NCBI GenBank assembly: GCA_009928745.1
Contig: SACC01000104.1
Location: 1-5,474, forward strand
Length of the DNA: 5,474 nucleotides
From: Clostridia bacterium
GTDB taxonomy: Bacteria > Bacillota > Clostridia > Christensenellales > CAG-1252
Reading direction: 5' to 3'
This document shows, piece after piece, positions 1 to 5,474 of this stretch. Under the pieces are notes generated by a model, which worked only from the letters and a program-made list of their open reading frames with translations, was not told the origin of the DNA and made no database searches. Made by a program: the position numbers and the translations under genes. Numbering within the stretch: position 1 is the stretch's first letter; the number at the start of each line of letters is the position of its first letter.

Positions 1-546
1 GTATTATATCTTGTCAAAAACTCCCCCTGCTTGGTCGTAGTTGACGAAGCGTATATGGATTTTGGAGACCAATCGGTGCTACAATATGTAGAAGAATACA
101 ATAATCTAATAGTGCTGCGCACGATGAGCAAGGCATTCGCCTGCGCCGCTCTGCGTGTAGGCTTCGCAGTCGCAAACTGCGGCTTGATACAGATTCTAAA
201 GGCGGTAAAGTCGCCGTATAACGTTAATAACGTCAGTCAAACTTTCGCAAAAATTTTGCTTGGCTATAAAAGTGAAGCAAAAGCGGCAATTAGATGTATA
301 ATAGATTCAAGGGACGAGCTGTATGCTGAATTAGCAAAGCTCGTTACGGTAATGGGCAGTCCCTTTGCGCCGCTTGCGCCTAACGCCAATTTTGTATATA
401 TTAAGACTGATAAAGCCGAGGAAATATACAAAAAACTTTTGTCGGACGGTATCGCAATTCGGTGCTTTAAGAACAGAATACGAATTAGCGCGGGCAGCAA
501 AAGCGAGAACGCAGAAATAATTAAAAAGTTGAGGTCGTATCAATGA
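1..546 (+). CDS. hisC: Histidinol-phosphate aminotransferase, C-terminal part (5' end outside window)
   Basis: This PLP-dependent class I/II fold aminotransferase converts imidazole-acetol phosphate and glutamate to histidinol phosphate and 2-oxoglutarate in the cytoplasm. The frame is open from base 1, so the gene enters from the left and only the last 181 codons are seen, about half of the usual ~350 residues. Visible motifs are DEAYMDF (residues 15-21 of the fragment; in the family the Asp and Tyr contact the PLP ring), SKAF with the presumed Schiff-base Lys at residue 44, the following LRVG with a conserved Arg at 52, and a C-terminal RISAG (161-165) where the family has a substrate-phosphate-binding Arg. 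The stretch after the Lys reads FACAALR where many homologues have FGLAGLR, a mild divergence. The TTG at 31 is not taken as a start because family sequence continues upstream of it. The TGA stop overlaps the hisB ATG. The gene position in a his operon supports HisC over other aminotransferases. Confidence 0.93.
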   Translation, partial: VLYLVKNSPCLVVVDEAYMDFGDQSVLQYVEEYNNLIVLRTMSKAFACAALRVGFAVANCGLIQILKAVKSPYNVNNVSQTFAKILLGYKSEAKAAIRCIIDSRDELYAELAKLVTVMGSPFAPLAPNANFVYIKTDKAEEIYKKLLSDGIAIRCFKNRIRISAGSKSENAEIIKKLRSYQ

Positions 547-1118
547 GAATAGCAACTGTAGAAAGAAAAACGAAAGAAACGGATATTTTGCTGAAGCTGG
601 ATCTCGATTCGCAGGGAGCGGATATTGTAACCGGCATTGGATTTTTTGACCATATGCTTTGCGCTTTCGCAACGCATGCGGGTATTAATCTCTATATTCG
701 CGCGAAAGGTGATATAGAGGTGGACGGACATCACACTGTTGAGGATATCGGCATTGCGCTAGGTCGAGCGTTCAAGGAAGCGCTAGGCAACAAAGCCGGC
801 ATCGTGCGTTTTGCTGATTGTTTCCTTCCGATGGATGAGGCGCTGGCTTTCGCCGCTCTTGATATATCGGGAAGAAGTTTCCTAGATTATGAATCACGTT
901 TTATCGAGTCGTTTTGCGGTGATTATGAAACCGCATTAACGGAAGAATTCTTAAGAGCGCTTGCCTTTAACGCGGAGATAACGCTGCACGTAAAATGCAT
1001 GTACGGCAGCAACGCGCATCACAAAACCGAAGCTATTTACAAAGCGGTGGCAAGATGCTTGCGCAACGCGATTAAGATTGAGGGCAGCGCGGTGCCCTCC
1101 TCAAAAGGGACTTTATGA
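543..1118 (+). CDS. hisB: Imidazoleglycerol-phosphate dehydratase
   Basis: This enzyme dehydrates imidazole glycerol phosphate to imidazole-acetol phosphate, the substrate of HisC encoded just upstream. The product is 191 residues, the normal size of the monofunctional enzyme, so there is no fused histidinol phosphatase domain as in Escherichia coli. The family motifs are all seen: GFFDHML (33-39), DGHHTVEDIGIALG (61-74), the LDISGR segment (106-111), NAHHKTEAIYKA (157-168) and the typical end VPSSKGTL. The His and Glu residues of the two HH motifs are the Mn-binding ligands in the family. The ATG at 543 shares bases with the hisC stop (ATGA) and has GAGG at 531-534 with 8 nt spacing, which fits translational coupling. 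The gene ends in another ATGA overlap with hisH. Confidence 0.97.
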   Translation: MRIATVERKTKETDILLKLDLDSQGADIVTGIGFFDHMLCAFATHAGINLYIRAKGDIEVDGHHTVEDIGIALGRAFKEALGNKAGIVRFADCFLPMDEALAFAALDISGRSFLDYESRFIESFCGDYETALTEEFLRALAFNAEITLHVKCMYGSNAHHKTEAIYKAVARCLRNAIKIEGSAVPSSKGTL

Positions 1119-1717
1119 TCGGTGTTATAGATTACGGTCTTGGCAATATGTTCAGCCTTGCTAATGCGCTGAACTATATCAAAGCGGAGTTTAGGACAGT
1201 CGCAACGCCTGAGGACTCTCTCGGACTAAGCGGACTAATTCTTCCCGGAGTCGGCGCATTCCCCGAGGGCATGCGTAAACTTGCGCTAAGCGGTATAGAT
1301 ACGCTCTTGAAGCAATACAAAAAGCCCATATTGGGAATATGCCTGGGTATGCAGCTATTATTCGAGGAAAGCGAAGAATTCGGGCTGACTGACGGATTAT
1401 CTCTTATACCGGGGCGCGTTATAAAGATACAAAACGCCCCAAAGATACCGCACATGGGCTGGAATGAGCTAACCATCAACTTCCCTACTACCTTAACAGG
1501 CAAGCTGCCCGATAAGTCACAAGTGTATTTTGTACATTCATATAAGGCGGTCACTGACCAACAATATCTTGCCGCCTCCTCTGATTATTATGAGGATATA
1601 ACGGCGATTGCATGTCGTGGGAATGTCTACGGCACGCAGTTCCACCCCGAAAAAAGCGGCGACGCGGGGATTATTATGCTCAAGAATTTTATACAGCTTT
1701 GCGAGGTGCAACAATGA
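1115..1717 (+). CDS. hisH: Imidazole glycerol phosphate synthase, glutamine amidotransferase subunit
   Basis: HisH hydrolyses glutamine and passes ammonia to HisF, together forming IGP synthase. The product is 200 residues, a usual length for a class I (triad) amidotransferase of this type. The oxyanion region PGVGAF is at 44-49, the nucleophile Cys76 sits in GICLGMQ (74-80), HMGWN is at 113-117, YFVHSY at 138-143, and the catalytic His177 and Glu179 lie in GTQFHPEKSG (173-182). The N-terminal DYGLGN is typical of HisH and separates it from PabA/TrpG and GuaA-type amidotransferases. The ATG at 1115 overlaps the hisB stop as ATGA and follows AAAGGGA with short spacing. The partner gene hisF is separated from it only by hisA. 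Confidence 0.97.
   Translation: MIGVIDYGLGNMFSLANALNYIKAEFRTVATPEDSLGLSGLILPGVGAFPEGMRKLALSGIDTLLKQYKKPILGICLGMQLLFEESEEFGLTDGLSLIPGRVIKIQNAPKIPHMGWNELTINFPTTLTGKLPDKSQVYFVHSYKAVTDQQYLAASSDYYEDITAIACRGNVYGTQFHPEKSGDAGIIMLKNFIQLCEVQQ
1703..1707 (+). promoter_or_regulatory. Ribosome binding site that fixes the hisA start
   Basis: GAGGT lies 6-7 nt before the ATG at 1714. It supports this start over the in-frame ATG at 1612, which sits deep inside hisH and would add 34 residues foreign to HisA. Confidence 0.75.
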
Positions 1718-2439
1718 TTATTATACCTGCTATCGACCTCCTTGACGGCAAATGCGTAAGACTGTATCAAGGTGATTACGCTAAGGCGGATAAAGTGGCA
1801 TCTGACCCTGTTGAAACTGCGCTGCGCTTCCTTGATGAGGGCGCCACGCATCTCCACGTCGTAGACCTTGACGGCGCAAGGGAAGGCAGACAGCGCAACT
1901 TCCATATACTCGAACAACTCGCCAACCTCGGGCTAACCGTTCAGACAGGCGGCGGCATACGCAATATTGACAGCGTAAAAGACTGCTTTGCGGCAGGAGT
2001 CAATAGCGTAATAATCGGCTCGGCAGCGGTATCGGACAAAGCATTTTTGGAAAACGCATTAAGCTTGTATCCCGAGCGAATTATCGCCGGAGTGGATGCA
2101 AAGTTCGGCTACGTAAGGACGTCAGGCTGGTTAGAGGATAGCGGATTGTATTATCTTGACTTTGCCGAACAGCTGGAAAAACTCGGCATTAAGAGAATTA
2201 TATACACCGATATTTCGCGTGACGGCACGCTTGAGGGCGTCAATATCGCTCACCTTACCGCGCTTAAAGAGCGCGTAAACTGCCATCTTATAGCGAGCGG
2301 CGGTGTACGGGATATGGACGACATCAACGCATTGCTTGAACAAAACGTATACGGCGCTATATGCGGCAAAAGCCTGTATTCGGGGAGTCTTTCCCTCAAA
2401 GCTGCAATAGAGAGGACAAAATGTTATCAAAGAGAATAA
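1714..2439 (+). CDS. hisA: ProFAR isomerase (phosphoribosylformimino-5-aminoimidazole carboxamide ribotide isomerase)
   Basis: HisA is a (beta/alpha)8 barrel that performs the Amadori rearrangement of ProFAR to PRFAR, the substrate of the HisH-HisF enzyme. From the ATG at 1714 the product is 241 residues, as expected. Key elements are PAIDLLDGKCVRL with catalytic Asp8, the phosphate-binding GGGIR (79-83), GVDAK with the second catalytic Asp128, a GW (138-139) shared with HisA homologues, TDISRDGT (165-172) and ASGGV near the end. The open frame reaches back to 1612, but the extra residues there lie inside hisH and do not resemble HisA. The 1714 start has GAGGT in front and makes an ATGA overlap with hisH. 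Its 3' end overlaps hisF by 19 nt. PriA, the dual HisA/TrpF enzyme of Actinobacteria, is an alternative family member, but nothing here favours it. Confidence 0.96.
   Translation: MIIIPAIDLLDGKCVRLYQGDYAKADKVASDPVETALRFLDEGATHLHVVDLDGAREGRQRNFHILEQLANLGLTVQTGGGIRNIDSVKDCFAAGVNSVIIGSAAVSDKAFLENALSLYPERIIAGVDAKFGYVRTSGWLEDSGLYYLDFAEQLEKLGIKRIIYTDISRDGTLEGVNIAHLTALKERVNCHLIASGGVRDMDDINALLEQNVYGAICGKSLYSGSLSLKAAIERTKCYQRE
2411..2416 (+). promoter_or_regulatory. Ribosome binding site that fixes the hisF start
   Basis: AGAGGA ends 4 nt before the ATG at 2421. It lies inside the last codons of hisA and supports a hisF start that overlaps hisA by 19 nt, against the in-frame ATG at 2361, which would add 20 non-homologous residues. 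Confidence 0.75.
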
Positions 2440-3176
2440 TTCCCTGCTTGGACGTCAAGGACGGCAGAGTTGTTAAAGGCACTAATTTTGTAAATTTGCT
2501 TGACGCGGGAGATCCTGTCGAATGCGCCAAAGAGTATAACCGTCAGGGAGCGGACGAGATAGTATTTCTCGATATTACCGCTACCCACGAGCAACGCAAA
2601 ACCATATGCGATATCGTCGCGAAGACTGCGGAGCAGGTATTCGTACCGCTAACGGTCGGCGGCGGCATATCGACGCTTGAGGATATACGCCGAATACTGC
2701 GTTCGGGCGCGGATAAGGTATCGCTTAATTCTGCGGCGGTCAAGAATCCCAGACTTATCGCAGAGGGGGCGGACAGCTTTGGCAATCAATGTATTGTGCT
2801 TGCGGCAGATGTAAAAAGGATGCCTGACGGCAGATACAATATATTCGTAAGCGGCGGCAGGATAGATACAGGCATTGAGGCGCTAGGGTGGATACGCGAG
2901 GCGGAAAGACTGGGCGCCGGCGAGATACTGCTTACATCTATGGACGCGGACGGCACAAAACAAGGCTTTGACCTTGAGATTACCCGCGCAGTTGCCGAGA
3001 TGTGCTCAATCCCAGTTATTGCGTCGGGCGGTTGCGGATCGCTTAAGCATTTCCACGAAGTATTTGAAAAAGGCAAGGCTGACGCCGCGCTTGCGGCATC
3101 GCTGTTCCATTACGGCATTCTAAAAGTGCAAGAGGTAAAAGCTTACCTCAGACAAAATAATATACCAGTGAGGTAA
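2421..3176 (+). CDS. hisF: Imidazole glycerol phosphate synthase, cyclase subunit
   Basis: HisF uses ammonia from HisH to convert PRFAR to imidazole glycerol phosphate and AICAR; AICAR returns to purine synthesis. From the ATG at 2421 the product is 251 residues, the standard length, and it opens with the family N-terminus MLSKRIIPCLDVKDGRVVKG. Catalytic Asp11 and Asp130 are at the same numbers as in the Thermotoga maritima enzyme as I recall it, and the ammonia-gate residues Arg5, Glu46 and Lys99 are also present. GGGI (80-83), TSMDADGT and ASGGCG complete the phosphate-binding barrel signatures. The frame is open back to 2361, but those 20 codons lie within hisA and are not HisF-like. AGAGGA at 2411-2416 supports the 2421 start, 19 nt before the end of hisA. 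The hisI ATG follows after a 2-nt gap. Confidence 0.97.
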   Translation: MLSKRIIPCLDVKDGRVVKGTNFVNLLDAGDPVECAKEYNRQGADEIVFLDITATHEQRKTICDIVAKTAEQVFVPLTVGGGISTLEDIRRILRSGADKVSLNSAAVKNPRLIAEGADSFGNQCIVLAADVKRMPDGRYNIFVSGGRIDTGIEALGWIREAERLGAGEILLTSMDADGTKQGFDLEITRAVAEMCSIPVIASGGCGSLKHFHEVFEKGKADAALAASLFHYGILKVQEVKAYLRQNNIPVR

Positions 3177-3178
3177 AT

Positions 3179-3508
3179 ATGGACTATAGTTATTTGTTCA
3201 AAAAATCACCGCTGATTGCGACGATTACGCAGGACGCCGATACAATGCGCGTCCTGATGCTTGCTTACATGAACGAGGAAAGCTTCAAGCTTACCCTTGA
3301 GACGGGTTATACCCACTACTACAGCCGATCAAGACAAAAACTGTGGAAAAAGGGTGAAACTTCCGGTCACTTCCAAAAGGTAGTAAAAGTGTATTCGGAT
3401 TGCGACGACGATACACTGCTAATACTCGTCAAACAGACGGGACCAGCCTGTCATACGGGTAATTACAGCTGTTTTTTTAATGAAATAAACCCCGAAAAGG
3501 AGAATTAA
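3179..3508 (+). CDS. hisI: Phosphoribosyl-AMP cyclohydrolase
   Basis: This metal enzyme opens the adenine ring of phosphoribosyl-AMP to give ProFAR, the HisA substrate. The 109-residue product carries the full family core: an N-terminal MLAYMN (26-31), SRSRQKLWKKGETSG (49-63), SDCDDD (73-78) and GPACHTGNYSCF (88-99). Cys75, Cys91 and Cys98 are the expected Zn ligands, and the Asp cluster at 74-78 corresponds to the Mg site. It is a stand-alone cyclohydrolase: the pyrophosphohydrolase domain, fused to it in many bacteria, is the separate gene hisE 1 nt downstream. The ATG at 3179 follows GAGG (3170-3173), which lies across the end of hisF and so ties initiation to termination of hisF. Confidence 0.97.
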   Translation: MDYSYLFKKSPLIATITQDADTMRVLMLAYMNEESFKLTLETGYTHYYSRSRQKLWKKGETSGHFQKVVKVYSDCDDDTLLILVKQTGPACHTGNYSCFFNEINPEKEN

Positions 3509-3509
3509 T

Positions 3510-3839
3510 ATGAAAGAATTAATCGTAAAGGATTTGTTTGAGATTATCAAAAGCCGCCAAATAGACAAGGTTGAAGGTTCTTACACCTGCTACCTTTTTG
3601 AAAAAGGCTTAGATAAGATTCTCAAGAAATGCGGTGAAGAATGCGCAGAGCTGATAATTGCCGCCAAGAACGCCGACAACGGCCAGATAGTATATGAGGC
3701 GTGCGACTTAGTATACCATATGCTCGTTTTACTTGCCGAACGCGGCATCTCACTCGACGCAATGTACGAAGAGCTATTCACCCGCGCCGAAAAGCAAAGA
3801 AATCTCAAGATAATGCACGACTCTGATAAGAATACCTGA
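3510..3839 (+). CDS. hisE: Phosphoribosyl-ATP pyrophosphatase
   Basis: HisE removes pyrophosphate from phosphoribosyl-ATP, the step before HisI. The product is 109 residues, all alpha-helical in this family (MazG-like fold). Signature segments are GSYTCYLF (23-30), GLDKILKKCGEECAE (33-47), AAKN (51-54) and EACDLVYHMLVLL (63-75); the acidic residues Glu43, Glu44, Glu47, Glu63 and Asp66 are likely metal ligands. The ATG at 3510 comes 1 nt after the hisI stop and has the strongest ribosome binding site seen in the operon, AGGAG at 3498-3502 with 7 nt spacing. It is the last gene of the operon: 32 nt after its TGA a strong terminator hairpin begins. HisI and HisE encoded side by side but unfused is a common arrangement in several bacterial groups. 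Confidence 0.96.
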   Translation: MKELIVKDLFEIIKSRQIDKVEGSYTCYLFEKGLDKILKKCGEECAELIIAAKNADNGQIVYEACDLVYHMLVLLAERGISLDAMYEELFTRAEKQRNLKIMHDSDKNT

Positions 3840-3922
3840 TATTTTTTAATATAGACAAAAATAGTATTGGAAAGGCAGAGAGGCGGTTGCAAGCATTGTA
3901 ACAGCCTCTCTGCCTTGTTTTT
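3840..3922. other. hisE-CRISPR intergenic spacer
   Basis: These 83 nt hold the terminator hairpin and, before it, an AT-rich piece with a weak ATATT/AATAT inverted repeat next to the hisE stop. I see no open reading frame, no convincing promoter, no anti-repeat and no long AT-rich leader of the kind found at the integration end of CRISPR arrays. Confidence 0.7.
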
Positions 3923-3925
3923 ATT
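3872..3925 (+). terminator. Intrinsic terminator of the his operon
   Basis: The arms at 3872-3884 and 3904-3916 pair perfectly over 13 bp (AAGGCAGAGAGGC against GCCTCTCTGCCTT). After a single G/A mismatch (3885/3903) a further 7 pairs, one a G-U wobble, close on a 3-nt loop (3893-3895). A T-rich tract, TTGTTTTTATT at 3915-3925, follows. This is an unusually long and stable rho-independent terminator that should end his transcription just before the CRISPR array. Its T-rich tail runs into the first repeat, which begins at 3923. Confidence 0.9.
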
Positions 3926-3958
3926 GTTGTTCCCTAAAAATGTTTGGTATGGTATAAT
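3923..3958 (+). repeat. First, degenerate CRISPR repeat
   Basis: This copy starts ATTGTTGTTCCCT where the others have GTTATAGTTCCCT, so it differs at positions 1 (A for G), 4 (G for A) and 6 (T for A). Positions 7-36 are identical to the consensus, including the TGGTATAAT end. It has no spacer to its left, so its 5' half would not be part of any crRNA, while its 3' half is the presumed promoter of the first spacer. A degenerate end repeat usually marks the old, leader-distal end of an array. Confidence 0.9.
3950..3958 (+). promoter_or_regulatory. Extended -10 promoter at the end of the repeat (first of 23 complete copies)
   Basis: The last 9 bases of each repeat are TGGTATAAT: a consensus TATAAT with the TG dinucleotide of an extended -10 element one base upstream. 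The sequence 17 bp further upstream (TTCCCT) is a poor -35, which extended -10 promoters can tolerate. Initiation about 7 nt downstream would fall near spacer base 7, giving a transcript that carries about the last 24 nt of the spacer plus the following repeat. Repeat-borne promoters of this design are known for type II-C arrays of Neisseria meningitidis and Campylobacter jejuni. The same element occurs in every complete repeat; in the last repeat it is cut by the window edge. Confidence 0.75.
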
Positions 3959-5441
3959 AGCAGCCGTACGGACAGCCACAACAGTACGGTTATAGTTCCC
4001 TAAAAATGTTTGGTATGGTATAATATCGCAGTCAGACCAACCATTATGATAATGGTTATAGTTCCCTAAAAATGTTTGGTATGGTATAATCCGGACTTGA
4101 TGAAGCAATAACAAGCCTTAAGTTATAGTTCCCTAAAAATGTTTGGTATGGTATAATTGAAATAGCCGTCCGCTTGTTCTCTTAGCTGTTATAGTTCCCT
4201 AAAAATGTTTGGTATGGTATAATACGCGCCTTTTAAGCAGTGCGTTCGTGATGGTTATAGTTCCCTAAAAATGTTTGGTATGGTATAATACTACTTAATA
4301 GATATGACTTGTTCGCAAGGTTATAGTTCCCTAAAAATGTTTGGTATGGTATAATAAAGGGAGTATCATTCCCCTTTGTAACTTTGTTATAGTTCCCTAA
4401 AAATGTTTGGTATGGTATAATACTTCTCTTTTGTATGGGTATGTTAAGCTAGTTATAGTTCCCTAAAAATGTTTGGTATGGTATAATAAAAGAAAGTCCA
4501 TAAGAACAGAGCCAAGAGTTATAGTTCCCTAAAAATGTTTGGTATGGTATAATGAGGTGCTGCTGATATACCCGAGTGGGCGCGTTATAGTTCCCTAAAA
4601 ATGTTTGGTATGGTATAATAAGGGACAACTTGAAGGGTGCGCACTTATCGTTATAGTTCCCTAAAAATGTTTGGTATGGTATAATCACGTCCGCATCGGA
4701 GACCATGAAGTTCAAGTTATAGTTCCCTAAAAATGTTTGGTATGGTATAATTCAAGCTCTGTTTTGTCAAAGCCGTCTTGCGTTATAGTTCCCTAAAAAT
4801 GTTTGGTATGGTATAATTAAAAAAACTAATGCCCTATGGCGATATACGTTATAGTTCCCTAAAAATGTTTGGTATGGTATAATAACTGTAACTCAATGCA
4901 TTGACTATATGTCGTTATAGTTCCCTAAAAATGTTTGGTATGGTATAATTAAAAAGCTTCTGCACCATTAGAAGTAATGGTTATAGTTCCCTAAAAATGT
5001 TTGGTATGGTATAATAGTATCGTTAATCTCTAAAGCGAAATCGCCGTTATAGTTCCCTAAAAATGTTTGGTATGGTATAATGAGACCAGCGTGTCTTCGC
5101 TGTCATACAGTGTTATAGTTCCCTAAAAATGTTTGGTATGGTATAATGCTTTCTCGGCCACCCTCACGCACTCTGCCGTTATAGTTCCCTAAAAATGTTT
5201 GGTATGGTATAATTTATTCTATGCGATGTGCTGCGGAAAGGCGGTTATAGTTCCCTAAAAATGTTTGGTATGGTATAATAAATAAGTTAAGTTGGGTTGA
5301 CCTTGAGCCGTTATAGTTCCCTAAAAATGTTTGGTATGGTATAATTCTTTTAAAATATTTAAGCACAATTGCGCTGTTATAGTTCCCTAAAAATGTTTGG
5401 TATGGTATAATGCCTCCGCCGCGACACCTTCAATTGTAAGC

Positions 5442-5474
5442 GTTATAGTTCCCTAAAAATGTTTGGTATGGTAT
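5442..5474 (+). repeat. CRISPR repeat truncated by the window edge
   Basis: The first 33 of 36 bases match the consensus exactly and the final AAT is missing only because the sequence stops. The array therefore very likely continues to the right, and the true number of spacers is unknown. Confidence 0.95.

Larger units (their letters stand above)
3923..5474 (+). CRISPR. CRISPR array, type II-C-like repeats, 24 repeats and 23 spacers, runs off the right edge
   Basis: Repeats are 36 nt and start at 3923, 3989, 4055, 4122, 4188, 4254, 4320, 4386, 4452, 4518, 4584, 4650, 4716, 4782, 4848, 4914, 4980, 5046, 5112, 5178, 5244, 5310, 5376 and 5442. All complete repeats after the first are identical. 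Repeat positions 1-13 read GTTATAGTTCCCT, 14-20 are A-rich, and 21-36 read TTTGGTATGGTATAAT. Spacers are all different; 22 are 30 nt and one (4091-4121) is 31 nt. Repeat length, GTTnTAG-TCCCT start and TAnnAT end match the plan of type II-C repeats of Neisseria and Campylobacter, so a Cas9 system is the best guess; without cas genes, subtype II-A cannot be excluded. The + strand is taken as the crRNA strand because type II crRNAs carry the GTT end of the repeat 3' of the spacer and because the repeat-borne promoters point this way. No cas1, cas2, cas9 or recognisable tracrRNA is in the window. Confidence 0.97.

Noticed and set aside
1612..1713. N-terminal extension of hisA from an in-frame ATG
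   Set aside because: The added residues lie inside hisH and are unlike HisA; the start at 1714 has a ribosome binding site and the standard N-terminus.
2361..2420. N-terminal extension of hisF
   Set aside because: The 20 extra codons lie in hisA, while MLSKRIIPCLDV at 2421 is the normal HisF beginning.
3839..3852. ATATT-TTTT-AATAT as a terminator after hisE
   Set aside because: The stem is only five A-T pairs and has no following T tract; the GC-rich hairpin at 3872-3916 is the credible terminator.
3872..3916. Long hairpin before the array as a tracrRNA or other small RNA
   Set aside because: It has no complementarity to the repeat and no visible promoter; a hairpin plus T-rich tract after an operon is explained by termination.
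3590..4114. Minus-strand open frame of 174 codons covering part of hisE and the first repeats
   Set aside because: It combines antisense hisE with translated CRISPR repeats and crosses the terminator. No family features and hisE is clear on the other strand.
4449..4715. Minus-strand open frame with a 12-residue motif IIPYQTFLGNYN repeated every 22 residues
   Set aside because: It is the translation of CRISPR repeats; the 66-nt period is a multiple of three, so the frame stays open across them. Not a repeat protein.
4752..4781. Spacer 13 as a self-targeting spacer against hisF
   Set aside because: Its reverse complement shares only 9 bases (GGCTTTGAC) with hisF near 2962, which is within chance.
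3959..5441. Base bias at spacer ends (first base is A in 11 and T in 6 of 23; the last base is C in 9, all after spacer 9)
   Set aside because: Numbers are small and no protospacers are known, so I do not claim a PAM or acquisition signal from it.

Overview
The window has two parts: the downstream half of a histidine biosynthesis operon (1-3839, + strand) and, right behind its terminator, a large CRISPR array (3923 to the right edge at 5474). Compact his genes with ATGA overlaps, separate hisI and hisE genes, GAGG/AGGAG ribosome binding sites and a moderate base composition suggest a bacterium, perhaps a member of the Bacillota/Clostridia. That placement is an inference; nothing in the window fixes the taxon.

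His operon. The order is hisC (3' half only) - hisB - hisH - hisA - hisF - hisI - hisE. All genes point the same way with no real gaps: three ATGA stop/start overlaps (hisC/hisB, hisB/hisH, hisH/hisA), a 19-nt overlap (hisA/hisF), then gaps of 2 nt and 1 nt. HisE (PRA-ATP pyrophosphohydrolase) and HisI (PRA-AMP cyclohydrolase) carry out the second and third steps of the pathway, HisA isomerises ProFAR to PRFAR, HisH and HisF form the glutamine-dependent IGP synthase, HisB dehydrates IGP and HisC transaminates imidazole-acetol phosphate. The remaining steps (hisG, hisD, a phosphatase) must be encoded elsewhere, probably partly upstream of the window. The catalytic residues I could check are present in every gene.

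Junction. The 83 nt between hisE and the array hold a long GC-rich hairpin followed by a T-rich tract, a convincing intrinsic terminator. Its T-rich tail runs into the first CRISPR repeat. I see no leader-like region here.

CRISPR array. There are 24 repeats of 36 nt (the last one cut by the window edge) and 23 different spacers, 22 of 30 nt and one of 31 nt. The repeat begins GTTATAGTTCCCT and ends TGGTATAAT, resembling in length and ends the type II-C repeats of Neisseria and Campylobacter. The end of each repeat is a perfect extended -10 promoter (TGnTATAAT), so each spacer probably has its own promoter. The first repeat is degenerate only at positions 1, 4 and 6; its promoter half is intact. 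No cas gene, and no tracrRNA that I can recognise, lies in the window.
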